From assembly GCA_030447245.1 (NCBI GenBank), contig JAUJPG010000018.1:23402-87401 (forward strand): a stretch of 64,000 nucleotides of DNA, in the 5' to 3' direction. Shown here one piece after another: positions 26,014 through 35,061 of this stretch. Numbering within the stretch: the stretch's first letter is position 1; every line of letters begins with the position of its first letter. This DNA comes from Chloroflexota bacterium. Lineage in GTDB: Bacteria > Chloroflexota > UBA6077 > JACCZL01. Position numbers and translations under genes: made by a program. The notes under the pieces are model-generated. The model worked only from the letters and a program-made list of their open reading frames with translations. It was not told the origin of the DNA and ran no database searches.

Positions 26014-27146
26014 CCGACCGCGAAACGGCCCTGGTGCTCGAGGATGGCGGCGTCTTCGTCGGCCAGCCGTTCGGAGCGCGGACCGACGTCGACGGCGAGG
26101 TGGTCTTCAACACCGCGATGACCGGTTATCAGGAGATCTGCACCGATGCGTCGTACCACGGCCAATTGGTCACGTTGACTCATCCGCAAGTAGGGAACTA
26201 CGGCGTGTCGCGTTCGGCGCAGGAGGCCGAGCGGCCGTGGTTGTCGGCACTGATTGTCCGCGAGCTTGCGACTCTGACGTCGCACTGGGAAAGTTACGAG
26301 ACGCTGCACCAGTATCTTGAGCGCTGGCAAGTGCCGGGGCTCCAAGGCGTCGACACACGCGCCCTCACTCGGCGGCTGCGCCGCCGTGGCGCACTCCGCG
26401 CCGTCCTACGTCAGAGCGGACCGCGGGGCTTCACCGCGGACGAACTCGCTCGGCTGGCGTCGGCGGCTACGCGAGTTACGCCGCTATCGGACAAGCAATT
26501 GGTCGCCGATGTGTCTCGACGCGGTCGCGCCGGTGTCGAACGCGCCGCCGGCCAGGCCCGAATCGCTCTCGTGGATTATGGCTACAAGGCCAACATCGCA
26601 CGCTCGCTCCGGCGTCGTGGGGCAACCCTCGAACTGGTCTCCTGGGATGCCGGCGCGGCTCGCATCCTGGCTGGCCAGCCGGACGGGATCGTCCTCTCGA
26701 ATGGGCCCGGCGATCCGGCCCGCTTGGCTGACGCAGTATCGACCGCGCGGCGTCTGATTCCGAGCGGCGTGCCGATTATGGGGATCTGTCTGGGCCACCA
26801 GATCCTCGGCCAGGCGGCTGGCGCCTCGACCAGCCGACTTCCGTTTGGCCACCATGGCGGCAATCACCCGGTCAAAGAGCTGGCAACTGGCCAGGTGGCG
26901 ATCACGACCCAGAACCACGAGTTCCAGGTCGAGCCCGGCCCAGCCTTGCAGGCGAACGGATTCGAGGTGAGCCACGTGAGCCTGAATGACGAATCGGTCG
27001 AAGGGCTGTGTCACCGCGATCTGCCGGTCTTTTCTGTCCAGTTCCACCCTGAGGGATGTCCTGGGCCGCAAGATAGTCAGCCACAATTTGATCGGTTCAT
27101 GGATCTGGTCAAGCATCGCCAGATCGGCCGAGACGGCGACACGTGA
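26010..27146 (+). CDS. carA: Carbamoyl-phosphate synthase small (glutaminase) subunit
   Basis: The 378-residue subunit hydrolyses glutamine and passes ammonia to CarB. The N-terminal CPSase domain shows 'GEVVFNTAMTGYQEI', and the C-terminal class I glutamine amidotransferase has 'ALVDYGYKANI', nucleophile Cys in 'GICLGHQIL', and the His/Glu pair in 'VQFHPEG'. The start is TTG 26010, overlapping the pyrC stop (TTGA); no better start lies nearby. Its stop overlaps the GTG of carB. The C-terminal loop after HPE ('CPGPQDSQ') is close to the usual form. Confidence 0.95.
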   Translation: MTDRETALVLEDGGVFVGQPFGARTDVDGEVVFNTAMTGYQEICTDASYHGQLVTLTHPQVGNYGVSRSAQEAERPWLSALIVRELATLTSHWESYETLHQYLERWQVPGLQGVDTRALTRRLRRRGALRAVLRQSGPRGFTADELARLASAATRVTPLSDKQLVADVSRRGRAGVERAAGQARIALVDYGYKANIARSLRRRGATLELVSWDAGAARILAGQPDGIVLSNGPGDPARLADAVSTARRLIPSGVPIMGICLGHQILGQAAGASTSRLPFGHHGGNHPVKELATGQVAITTQNHEFQVEPGPALQANGFEVSHVSLNDESVEGLCHRDLPVFSVQFHPEGCPGPQDSQPQFDRFMDLVKHRQIGRDGDT

Positions 27147-30100
27147 ACGGTACACCGCGTAAGGTGCTCGTCCTCGGGTCGGGGCCGATCGTCATTGGCC
27201 AGGCAGCGGAGTTTGACTACGCTGGCACCCAGGCCTGCCGCGCGCTGCGTGAGGAGGGTGTGACTACGATTCTGGTCAACTCCAATCCAGCGACCATCAT
27301 GACCGACGTCGGAGTGGCCGACATAACCTACCTCGAGCCGCTCTCGGTGGAAACGATCGAGGACGTCCTACGAAGGGAACGCCCGGATGGCATCCTGGCG
27401 ACCCTTGGCGGCCAGACCGGACTAAACCTGGCGGTTGAGGCGGCGCGAGCGGGGCTATTCGATCGTTATGGTGCCGAATTGATCGGGACGCGCCTCGACT
27501 CGATCGAGATGGCGGAGGATCGAGAGCGGTTCAAGAATCTGCTCGTCCGCATCGACGAGCCTGTCCCGGCGAGCGCGACGGCAACGTCGGTGCAGGAGGC
27601 GCTTGCCTTCGCGGAAGAGCAGGGCTTCCCGCTGATCGTGCGCCCGGCATTCACCCTTGGGGGAACTGGCGGAGGCCAGGCGCGCGACCGTGCCGAGTTG
27701 GAACGGGTCGCCGCGTCAGGCCTGGCAGCCAGCCCCGTGCGCCAGGTGCTTGTGGAGCGCTCACTGGTCGGCTGGAAAGAGCTGGAGTACGAGGTACTGC
27801 GCGACGGCGCGGATACGTGCATCGTCGTCTGCAACATGGAAAACGTCGACCCGATGGGGGTTCACACTGGCGATTCGATTGTCGTAGCGCCGAGCCAAAC
27901 CCTCTCCGATGTCGAGTACCAGATGCTCCGCTCGGCGGCGATCAAGATTATCCGAGCGCTCGAGATCCACGGCGGCTGCAACGTGCAGTTTGCGCTGGAT
28001 CCCCACTCGCGGCAGTACTACGTGATCGAGGTGAACCCGCGAGTCAGCCGGTCGTCGGCGCTCGCCTCCAAGGCGACCGGCTACCCGATCGCTCGAGTGT
28101 CCACCAAAGTGGCTCTCGGCCGGCGTCTGGACGAGATCCCGAATGCGGTGACGCGGCGCACGACGGCCGCGTTCGAGCCGAGCCTCGACTACCTGGTGGT
28201 CAAGATTCCGCGCTGGCCATTCGACAAGTTCGGCACCGGCGACCGAACCATTGGGACTCAGATGAAGGCGACGGGCGAGGTCATGGCAATCGACCGCTCG
28301 TTCGAGGCGGCACTCCAAAAGGCCGTCCGATCGCTCGAGTTCCGCGGCCGCAGCCTCCTGTGGGAGGATCCAGCGTGGAGTCGTCGCGGCGGCCAGGAGT
28401 CAATTGACCAGCTGGTTGACACACCCTCCGACCTGCGGCTCTGGGCATTGGCAGCAGCCCTCCGGCGTGACCTGACCCCTGGTGCGCTCGCCGAGCGTAC
28501 TGGTATCGACGTGTTCTTCCTCGACAAGCTTGCCAACATCGTAGGGGTCGAGCGACGGCTGCTGACGGAGCCACTGTCGCCACGGCTGCTCCGTACGGCG
28601 AAACGTCTCGGCTTTTCGGACGAGCACATCGGGACGTTGGCGGACGAGCTTCCAGAGCGTATTCGTCGCCGACGCCACGAGTGGGGTCTCCGTCCCGTGT
28701 ACAAGATGGTTGATACGTGCGCAGCCGAGTTCGAGGCAGTCACGCCCTACTTTTACGGCACCTACGAGACCGAAAACGAGGCTGACCCGATACGCGACTC
28801 GAAAGCGATCATCCTGGGTTCAGGGCCAATTCGGATCGGTCAAGGCGTCGAGTTCGACTATTGCTCCGTGCGTGCAGCGGGTGCGCTCCAAGCGGCTGGC
28901 CACAAGAGCATCCTCATCAACAGCAATCCCGAAACGGTCAGTACTGACTTCGACGCGTCCTCACGCCTGTATTTCGAGCCGCTCGACGCCGAGAGCGTGC
29001 TTGACGTGCTCGACAACGAGAGGTGCCGGTGGAGCTCGGACGTCGATAGCCACGGATCCCTGACGCCCGTGCTCTACCAGTTCGGGGGGCAGACTGCCAT
29101 TAACCTGGCCCAGCCTTTGTTCGACGCCGGCATCCCGCTTGCGGGCGGCTCGGCGAGCGTCGACCTGGCCGAAGATCGTCGCCTGTTCGAAGATCTGGTC
29201 TCGCGACTCGGGATCCCCCAGCCGCCGGGCGCCGCCATCCGGACCGTGGAAGAGGGGCTCCAGACGGCCGAGGTCATCGGCTACCCAGTCCTGGTGCGCC
29301 CATCGTTCGTACTCGGTGGCTGGGCCATGGAGATTGTGCACAACGATGCCGACCTAACAAGCTACGTCCAAGCAGCGGCCGACCTGAGACAGCGGGGCCC
29401 AATCCTGGTGGACAAGTACCTTGCCGGCCGCGAGGTCGAGGTCGACGCGATCTGCGACGGCGAGCGGGTGCTGATCCCCGGGATCATGGAGCATGTCGAG
29501 CGGGCCGGCGTCCATTCCGGCGACAGCATCGCGGTGTATCCGCCCCGTGGTTTGAGCGACGAGCATGCCGAGCAGATCGTCGCGTACACCGAGCGGCTAG
29601 GCGTGGGCCTCGGCGTGCGAGGGTTATTCAACGTCCAGTACGTGATCTTTGAAGGCAGCGTTTACGTGATTGAAGCGAATCCACGCTCCAGTCGTACGAT
29701 TCCCTTCATCAGCAAGGTTACTGGCGTGCCGATGGTGGACCTTGCCACGCAGGTGCTACTCGGACGATCGTTGGCGGAGCAGGGCTACGCGGGCGGCCTT
29801 CAGCCATGGAGCGGGTTAGTTGCCGTCAAGGCGCCAGTCTTTTCGATGTCGAAGCTCCCGATGGTCGATTCCTACCTTGGCCCCGAGATGAAGTCGACGG
29901 GGGAGGTGATGGGTGTTGATTGGGAGTACGACGATGCGCTCGCCAAGGCCCTTGTGGCATCCGGCAGCATGATCCCCGACAGCGCCGCCGTCCTCCTGTC
30001 GATCGCCGATGCCGACAAGTCGGCCGCTATTGGACTCATTCGGGTGCTGGTTGAGTCCGGTCATCCGCTGCTCGCGACGGAGGGGACGGGCCGCATGATC

Positions 30101-30433
30101 CAGGAGCTGAGTCTGCCGGTGCGTCAAATCACTAAGCGGCTTGACGAAGGACATCCGAACGTAGTGGACGCACTCGAGGCAGGTTGGGTCGGCGCCGTGA
30201 TTAACACTGTCACCGGCCGCCGCGGGCCGCTCAAGGACGGCTTCCATATTCGGCGAGCAGCAGTGGAGCGTCGGATTCCGTGCTTCACATCGCTTGACAC
30301 CGCAAGGGTCGCCATCGAGGTTGCGACCCGTCGCCGGGGCGCCTTGACCGCGAGGCCAATCGCGGTCTACCTCGCCGGAGATGTGCAGGCGGGCGCGCGC
30401 CATCTGGTAACTGCCAGGAGGGAAGGCGCCTGA
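27143..30433 (+). CDS. carB: Carbamoyl-phosphate synthase large subunit
   Basis: The 1096-residue protein has the usual two homologous ATP-grasp halves. The first runs 'VLVLGSGPIVIGQAAEFDYAG' to about residue 400, followed by an oligomerisation domain. The second opens with 'AIILGSGPIRIGQGVEFDYC' near 554, and the C-terminal MGS-like allosteric domain is from about 950. ATP-grasp loops ('RPAFTLGGTGGG', 'RPSFVLGGWAME') and metal-binding 'EVNPRVSRSSAL' / 'EANPRSSRTIPF' are intact, so both phosphorylation steps should work. It makes carbamoyl phosphate for both pyrimidines and arginine. GTG 27143 overlaps carA; the stop overlaps pyrK (TGATG). Confidence 0.97.
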   Translation: MNGTPRKVLVLGSGPIVIGQAAEFDYAGTQACRALREEGVTTILVNSNPATIMTDVGVADITYLEPLSVETIEDVLRRERPDGILATLGGQTGLNLAVEAARAGLFDRYGAELIGTRLDSIEMAEDRERFKNLLVRIDEPVPASATATSVQEALAFAEEQGFPLIVRPAFTLGGTGGGQARDRAELERVAASGLAASPVRQVLVERSLVGWKELEYEVLRDGADTCIVVCNMENVDPMGVHTGDSIVVAPSQTLSDVEYQMLRSAAIKIIRALEIHGGCNVQFALDPHSRQYYVIEVNPRVSRSSALASKATGYPIARVSTKVALGRRLDEIPNAVTRRTTAAFEPSLDYLVVKIPRWPFDKFGTGDRTIGTQMKATGEVMAIDRSFEAALQKAVRSLEFRGRSLLWEDPAWSRRGGQESIDQLVDTPSDLRLWALAAALRRDLTPGALAERTGIDVFFLDKLANIVGVERRLLTEPLSPRLLRTAKRLGFSDEHIGTLADELPERIRRRRHEWGLRPVYKMVDTCAAEFEAVTPYFYGTYETENEADPIRDSKAIILGSGPIRIGQGVEFDYCSVRAAGALQAAGHKSILINSNPETVSTDFDASSRLYFEPLDAESVLDVLDNERCRWSSDVDSHGSLTPVLYQFGGQTAINLAQPLFDAGIPLAGGSASVDLAEDRRLFEDLVSRLGIPQPPGAAIRTVEEGLQTAEVIGYPVLVRPSFVLGGWAMEIVHNDADLTSYVQAAADLRQRGPILVDKYLAGREVEVDAICDGERVLIPGIMEHVERAGVHSGDSIAVYPPRGLSDEHAEQIVAYTERLGVGLGVRGLFNVQYVIFEGSVYVIEANPRSSRTIPFISKVTGVPMVDLATQVLLGRSLAEQGYAGGLQPWSGLVAVKAPVFSMSKLPMVDSYLGPEMKSTGEVMGVDWEYDDALAKALVASGSMIPDSAAVLLSIADADKSAAIGLIRVLVESGHPLLATEGTGRMIQELSLPVRQITKRLDEGHPNVVDALEAGWVGAVINTVTGRRGPLKDGFHIRRAAVERRIPCFTSLDTARVAIEVATRRRGALTARPIAVYLAGDVQAGARHLVTARREGA

Positions 30434-31230
30434 TGGATCTCCTCAGGGCCAAAGTGCTTTCGAACGAGGAGATCATGCCGAGCACACACGTGCTGGCCCT
30501 TGCTTCCCCGGAATTGGGGCGGACAGCGGCACCCGGACAGTTCGTCCACATCCGCTCAGGCCCGACCTGGGATCCCCTCCTCCGCAGGCCGATGAGCATC
30601 TACAAAATTCGGCCGGACGGCGTCTCGATCATGGTGAGGGCGATTGGAGCGGGGAGCACGATGATCGCTGCGAGCGTGCCCGGCGGCTGGCTCGACTGTC
30701 TCGGTCCGCTCGGCACGCCGTTTGAGCTCGGTCCCGATAGCCGACGGCTACTGATGGTCGGGGGGGGCTACGGCGTTGCGCCACTGGTTGCACTCGCCGA
30801 GCTCGCGCTTCCGCGCGATTGTGAGGTCGTGCTACTTGTGGGTGCCGCGAGTGCGCAGTACGTCTTCCCGTCCGCGCTGCTTCCGACCGACGTGGAGTAC
30901 GAGGTCGCGACCGTTGACGGCACGCTCGGTCATCACGGCCTGGTCACGGAACTGGCGGCGCGCTACCTCGAGTGGTCGGATGCCATCTACGCGTGCGGCC
31001 CGACGCCGATGCTGCGTGCCGTGGCCTTGGCGGCGCGGCCCCTGGCTCGAGCCGGGGGCGGGGCGGTGCCATCGACCAAGCGGGTCGAGCTTGCGATGGA
31101 GCAAGACATGGGCTGCGCGATGGGCGTGTGTCTTGCATGCGTCGTCAAGACCCGGCGGGGTCTCCAGCGGGTGTGTCGGGACGGGCCGGTCTTCCGAGCA
31201 GAAGAGCTGGTCTGGGAGAGCTCCGCGTGA
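30433..31230 (+). CDS. pyrK: Dihydroorotate dehydrogenase electron-transfer subunit
   Basis: This 265-residue ferredoxin-reductase-like flavoprotein moves electrons from PyrD to NAD+ in the class 1B enzyme. The FAD-binding 'LLRRPMSIY' motif lies near residue 52, an NAD-binding 'LLMVGGGYGVAPL' near 106, and a C-terminal cysteine cluster in 'DMGCAMGVCLACVVK' plus 'RVCRDGPVF' supplies four ligands for a 2Fe-2S cluster. ATG 30433 overlaps the carB stop and the gene's own stop overlaps the pyrD GTG. The partner gene pyrD follows directly, which fixes the type of dihydroorotate dehydrogenase. Confidence 0.94.
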   Translation: MDLLRAKVLSNEEIMPSTHVLALASPELGRTAAPGQFVHIRSGPTWDPLLRRPMSIYKIRPDGVSIMVRAIGAGSTMIAASVPGGWLDCLGPLGTPFELGPDSRRLLMVGGGYGVAPLVALAELALPRDCEVVLLVGAASAQYVFPSALLPTDVEYEVATVDGTLGHHGLVTELAARYLEWSDAIYACGPTPMLRAVALAARPLARAGGGAVPSTKRVELAMEQDMGCAMGVCLACVVKTRRGLQRVCRDGPVFRAEELVWESSA

Positions 31231-32186
31231 GCAGAATGGGGGTGGATCTTGCACCCCGGAACATGCACGGGCTTTCCTTGATCAATCCGGTGATGGTCGC
31301 ATCTGGTACGTTCGGCTACGGAGTCGAGTATCAATCCCTGGTCGACATTCAGCGGCTGGGCGGGATCTGCTCTAAGGGAGTCACGGTTCGCCCGCGCGAC
31401 GGCAACCCGACGCCGCGGATTGCCGAGACGCCATCGGGAATGCTGAACGCCATCGGACTACAGAACGTCGGGCTTCGTCGAGTCATCTCCGAAAAGGCGC
31501 CGATCTGGGACCGCTGGCGCGTACCCGTAATTGTCAACATCTCGGGTGAGTCGATCCAGGAGTTTGAGGAGCTTGCGGCGTCGCTGGAAGGCGTGCCGGG
31601 CGTGGCGGGACTGGAAGTCAACATTTCGTGTCCCAACATCCGCGCGGGTGGGCGCCTGTTCGCAGATTGCACCGAGTCGGCGGCCGCGGTGACCCGGGCA
31701 ACGCGCGACGTGACCAGCCTACCGTTGATGGTCAAGCTGTCGCCGAACGTAGGGGACATCGTCTCGATCGCTGTCGCCGTGGAGGAGCAGGGCGCCGATT
31801 GCATCTCGCTGGCGAACACGCTGCTTGGAATGACCATCGACGTCAGGACAGGCCGTCCGGGGATAGCCAATGTGTCTGCCGGGCTGAGTGGGCCAGCCAT
31901 ACGGCCAATCATCGTGCGGATGGTGTACCAGGTGGCGGCTGCCATCAGCGTCCCAATCGTTGGTGTCGGGGGGGTGACCTGCACTGAAGACGCCCTCCAG
32001 TACCTCATGGCCGGGGCAACTGCCGTCCAGGTGGGCACGGCGAACTTCGTCAACCCGCGCGTTGCCCTAGAGATCGTTGACGGATTGGACGCGTACCTGG
32101 ATGCCCACGGATACGCTCATGTTTCTGAGGTCGTAGGGATCGCTCTGCCGAGTCGCCGGGCCGTCCCGACCTCCGGCGTCTGTTGA
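31227..32186 (+). CDS. pyrD: Dihydroorotate dehydrogenase, class 1B catalytic subunit
   Basis: The 319-residue FMN barrel enzyme oxidises dihydroorotate to orotate. Seen are 'NPVMVASGTFGYG', 'SKGVTVRPRDGNPTPR', 'NAIGLQNVG', the catalytic Cys loop 'VNISCPNI', 'VKLSPNV' and the phosphate-binding 'GVGGVTCTEDALQYLMAGA'. A Cys base rather than Ser marks class 1, and the adjacent pyrK makes it 1B. GTG 31227 overlaps the pyrK stop (GTGA); ATG 31236 is possible. It is the last gene of this operon. pyrE and pyrF, needed to finish UMP, are not in the window. Confidence 0.94.
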   Translation: MSRMGVDLAPRNMHGLSLINPVMVASGTFGYGVEYQSLVDIQRLGGICSKGVTVRPRDGNPTPRIAETPSGMLNAIGLQNVGLRRVISEKAPIWDRWRVPVIVNISGESIQEFEELAASLEGVPGVAGLEVNISCPNIRAGGRLFADCTESAAAVTRATRDVTSLPLMVKLSPNVGDIVSIAVAVEEQGADCISLANTLLGMTIDVRTGRPGIANVSAGLSGPAIRPIIVRMVYQVAAAISVPIVGVGGVTCTEDALQYLMAGATAVQVGTANFVNPRVALEIVDGLDAYLDAHGYAHVSEVVGIALPSRRAVPTSGVC

Positions 32187-32251
32187 CGTTCGACGACCTG
32201 CACAGGAGCCTCTCATCGGGCGGCGGGATCGCTTCCGTGCCGCCGCGCGCC

Positions 32252-32262
32252 TATGGTATGGT
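32252..32262 (+). promoter_or_regulatory. Possible -10 element just upstream of the TolB-like gene
   Basis: TATGGT occurs at 32257-32262 with TG at 32254-32255 (extended -10 form), and a second TATGGT overlaps at 32252-32257. A start point near 32269 would leave only two or three bases before ATG 32272, so the mRNA would be practically leaderless. No clear -35 is present. Confidence 0.35.
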
Positions 32263-32271
32263 CGGGCTGCG

Positions 32272-33225
32272 ATGGTGCTCCACGCCCTGCTCGCTCGCGT
32301 CATCCAATTCGCGGCCATCATTGGCCTAACAGTGGCCTGCACCCCGGCGAGCGTCCAGCCAGTGTCCACATCCGTCATGCAGGCACGCGACCAGCTCGCG
32401 GGCAAGTTGGCCTATGTGCGAGAGGGCAACCTTTGGATCTGGCAGGGGGGTGAGGCTCGGCAGCTGACCACCGGCGGCACCTGGAGGCAGCCGGCCCTTT
32501 CGCCGAATGGGACGGAGATTGTCTACGTATTCCGCGAGCAGAACTTCTCGGACGTGTTTGCGATGGCGGCCGACGGCAGCGCCAATCGGCGTCTGACCAA
32601 CGGCCAGGCGCCCGTTATCGGCCAGAATGACTGGGCGCTCCGGCCGACGTGGTCGCCCGACGGCTCGCAAATCGCGTACATCAGCGATGAGAATTCTGCT
32701 TTTCCGGTCGTGTGGCTGATGAACAAAGACGGTGGGGCGAGACGTCAGGTGATGCGCGTCGAGATCGTAGAGATCGCAGATGCGTTGTCCTGGGCGCCCG
32801 ACGGTAAACGACTCGCGGTCACGGCCATGTCTACGCAGGAAGCGAGCCAGATTTTCTTATTGGACGTGGCACGGAGCACCGTCGAGCGGCTATCCAACCA
32901 CTCCCAGGGTGCGTTCGACCCGGCCTGGTCTCCGATTGACGATTCGATCGCCTACGTTGCCCGGGAAGGTGGCCGGGGCGAGCTCGTGGTGCGACATTCG
33001 GAGGGGCCTGAGCAAGCACGCTCCAATCGCCTCGCGTACGTGCGGAGCCCGGTGTGGTCGCCGGACGGAAGAAACCTGGCGGTCCTGTCGGCCCAAGGGG
33101 GCAGCTTCGATGTGTGGGCAGCCCCCGTCTCCCGTGAGGGTGGCGCGGTCCAGATCGGGGAGTTCCGCCAGGTCACGCGGGATGGTGGGATTGACGCGGC
33201 GTCCGGCCTGTCATGGGCGCACTAA
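32272..33225 (+). CDS. TolB-like beta-propeller lipoprotein
   Basis: The 317-residue protein has a hydrophobic N-terminus ending in a lipobox ('GLTVAC', Cys at about residue 23), so it is probably a lipoprotein on the outer face of the cytoplasmic membrane. The rest is made of PD40/WD40-like repeats with the recurring 'P.WSPDG..IAY' pattern ('RPTWSPDGSQIAYIS', 'ALSWAPDGKRLAVT', 'SPVWSPDGRNLAVLS'). This indicates a beta propeller of about six blades. No Tol-Pal genes are nearby, so the name TolB would be misleading. It lies 21 bases ahead of ftsB and may be co-transcribed with ftsB and tilS. Confidence 0.75.
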   Translation: MVLHALLARVIQFAAIIGLTVACTPASVQPVSTSVMQARDQLAGKLAYVREGNLWIWQGGEARQLTTGGTWRQPALSPNGTEIVYVFREQNFSDVFAMAADGSANRRLTNGQAPVIGQNDWALRPTWSPDGSQIAYISDENSAFPVVWLMNKDGGARRQVMRVEIVEIADALSWAPDGKRLAVTAMSTQEASQIFLLDVARSTVERLSNHSQGAFDPAWSPIDDSIAYVAREGGRGELVVRHSEGPEQARSNRLAYVRSPVWSPDGRNLAVLSAQGGSFDVWAAPVSREGGAVQIGEFRQVTRDGGIDAASGLSWAH

Positions 33226-33246
33226 CCCCGCCCGGAGCGATCGCTG

Positions 33247-33639
33247 ATGAATAGAGCGGGTACCGTGTGGTGGGCCCACCCAGGTCTCTGGGTCCTCTTC
33301 CTGCTGCCCACGCTGGCGTATGCTGGGATCACCGTCGCCGATCGCTGGTACCAGAGCTACCTGCTGGCCCAGGAGGAGGCGGAGCTACGGGTTGAAATCA
33401 ACGAGCTTCGCCTTGAAAACCTCCAACTTCAGGCCACCCTCGTTCGTGCCAAGAGCGACCAGGCTATCGAGAGTGTCGCGCGCGAGCAACTTGGGCTGGT
33501 GAGGCCCGGCGATCGCGCGTTTGCACTTGTTGGTCCCCCGCCAGCCCCGCAGCGGCCTTCGGACCCATACGCGTTGCCGGCGGCGCGTCCCGAGAAGCCG
33601 CCGTGGCGGAGGTTTCTGGAAACGATCCTTGGCCGGTAG
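33247..33639 (+). CDS. ftsB: FtsB/DivIC-type septum formation initiator
   Basis: This 130-residue bitopic membrane protein has a short N-terminus, one membrane segment (about residues 12-32), then an extracytoplasmic coiled coil ('AEELRVEINELRLENLQLQ' area, 38-70). It ends in the family's conserved 'VAREQLGLVRPGD' stretch near 77-89. A Pro-rich tail of about 40 residues follows. It would join FtsL- and FtsQ-like proteins in the divisome. It sits between a propeller lipoprotein and tilS, a common neighbourhood for this family. Confidence 0.8.
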   Translation: MNRAGTVWWAHPGLWVLFLLPTLAYAGITVADRWYQSYLLAQEEAELRVEINELRLENLQLQATLVRAKSDQAIESVAREQLGLVRPGDRAFALVGPPPAPQRPSDPYALPAARPEKPPWRRFLETILGR

Positions 33640-34744
33640 GTCAAGGGGCAAGACAAGCGCTGGCGACAGTGTCGCGCGTCGCGTCAGGCATTTTCTCGTC
33701 GAGCATCGCCTGGCCGGTGCGCGGCAAACGCTGGTTGTGGCGGTCTCGGGTGGGGCCGATTCAATGTGCTTGCTTGATGTGTTGAGTCGCTTCGCGCCTT
33801 CAGGCCGCGGGCTCAGGGTACTCCACATCGACCACGGCTTCCGCTCCGATTCCTCCTTGGACGCCGAGGTGGTCCGCGCTACGGCCGACCGGCTCAATGT
33901 GCCGTGTGAGGTGGTGCGTGTAGATGGTCCCGGGTACGCTCGGGCGCATCGGATCGGCCTCGAGCAGGCTGCGCGTGCGCTGCGATATCGGGAGCTCGCT
34001 GTGGCTGCTGCTCGCCACCGTGCCCGGGCAATCGCGACCGGCCACACGGCGGACGACTCGGTCGAAAGTCTGCTGATGCACCTGCTGCGCGGGGCAGGAA
34101 CCGAGGGACTGCGAGGGATCTCGCCGGAAGAAAAGCTCGAGGTCCGACGACTCGGTCCTGCTCTGCCCAACAATCCGAGTGCAGCGACGGTGGCCCGACC
34201 GCTCCTCCGCGTGCGCCGCACGGAAACTGTGGCGTATTGTCGCGAACGGGACCTTCCGTGGCGGGATGATCCGACGAACGACGACCCATCGTTTCTCAGG
34301 AATCGGGTACGCCACCATTTGGTGCCGGTGCTCCGCACCTACAATCCGGCCGTCGACGCCGCCCTGCAGCGGACGGCGGCGCTGGTGCGCGACGATGCCG
34401 CATGGCTCGAGACCCTGATCACTCGCCGGTGGAAGATGGTCCAACGGGCCCCGGGATCGGCTGAGATCGACCTGACAACCTGGCGGCGCCAGCCGATCGC
34501 TGCTCGGCGACGGCTTTTGCGGATGGCCCAAACCTGGGTAGCGGGAGATGGCGAGGGGCTCGATTTTGACGCGGCAGAGCGAGCAATGGACTACATCATC
34601 GCCGGGCATCGCGGGCCGATGTGGCTGGGAGGCGGGGTCAGTCTCGAACGGACCGCGGATCGACTGCGTCTGCACCGAGAAAACGGATCGGGAGAGCAAA
34701 GCAGAACGCCTGGCGCCCCAACCACGACGTTGACAAGGTCTTGA
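33629..34744 (+). CDS. tilS: tRNA(Ile)-lysidine synthetase
   Basis: The enzyme has about 371 residues and modifies C34 of the CAU-anticodon tRNA-Ile with lysine, using ATP. The PP-loop motif 'AVSGGADSMCLLDVL' lies near residue 31, with 'HIDHGFR', 'EQAARALRY', 'TGHTADDSVES' and 'DPTNDDPSFLRNRVRH' following in family order. The C-terminal TilS substrate domain is short. No ATG or GTG lies ahead of the PP-loop in a sensible place, so TTG 33629, overlapping the ftsB stop by 11 bases, is my best guess at the start. The frame is open further upstream through ftsB. ftsH follows, as in many bacteria, but without hpt between them. Confidence 0.85.
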   Translation: MAGRSRGKTSAGDSVARRVRHFLVEHRLAGARQTLVVAVSGGADSMCLLDVLSRFAPSGRGLRVLHIDHGFRSDSSLDAEVVRATADRLNVPCEVVRVDGPGYARAHRIGLEQAARALRYRELAVAAARHRARAIATGHTADDSVESLLMHLLRGAGTEGLRGISPEEKLEVRRLGPALPNNPSAATVARPLLRVRRTETVAYCRERDLPWRDDPTNDDPSFLRNRVRHHLVPVLRTYNPAVDAALQRTAALVRDDAAWLETLITRRWKMVQRAPGSAEIDLTTWRRQPIAARRRLLRMAQTWVAGDGEGLDFDAAERAMDYIIAGHRGPMWLGGGVSLERTADRLRLHRENGSGEQSRTPGAPTTTLTRS

Positions 34745-35061
34745 TCGACGACTGAGTGCTCACCGGGCGGGTCGCCGCGCTTGGGAGAGGATGACTGCTG
34801 ACGTTGACGGGCCTCAGATCGATGACCCCTGGGTTGCAAGTTCAGCGCCGCTTTGTCGTTTATCGCGGTCTCGACTTTGCCACGGCATGCCGTACGCTTC
34901 CGTAGGTGGGCTTGCTCAAGCCACCAAGCCGCGGCGACTCGAAGGTGGATAGGCAAGCGAAAAGCGTGGGTCTCCGAAAAGCTCTGCTATAATCGCCCCG
35001 CAGCTGTAGCCCTGGCGCGGGGAGCGTCCGGGCGGCCGTGACGCAGCGTTTGGAGGTACTC
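34745..35061 (+). promoter_or_regulatory. ftsH upstream region with extended -10 promoter
   Basis: This 317-base stretch has no gene I can support. 34988-34993 is a perfect TATAAT preceded by TG at 34985-34986 (TGCTATAAT), an extended -10 that needs little -35 support. Transcription would start near 35000, leaving about a 60-base leader before ftsH. An imperfect inverted repeat (GGTGGGCTT at 34905-34913 against AAGCCACC at 34918-34925) could end tilS transcription. Confidence 0.6.
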
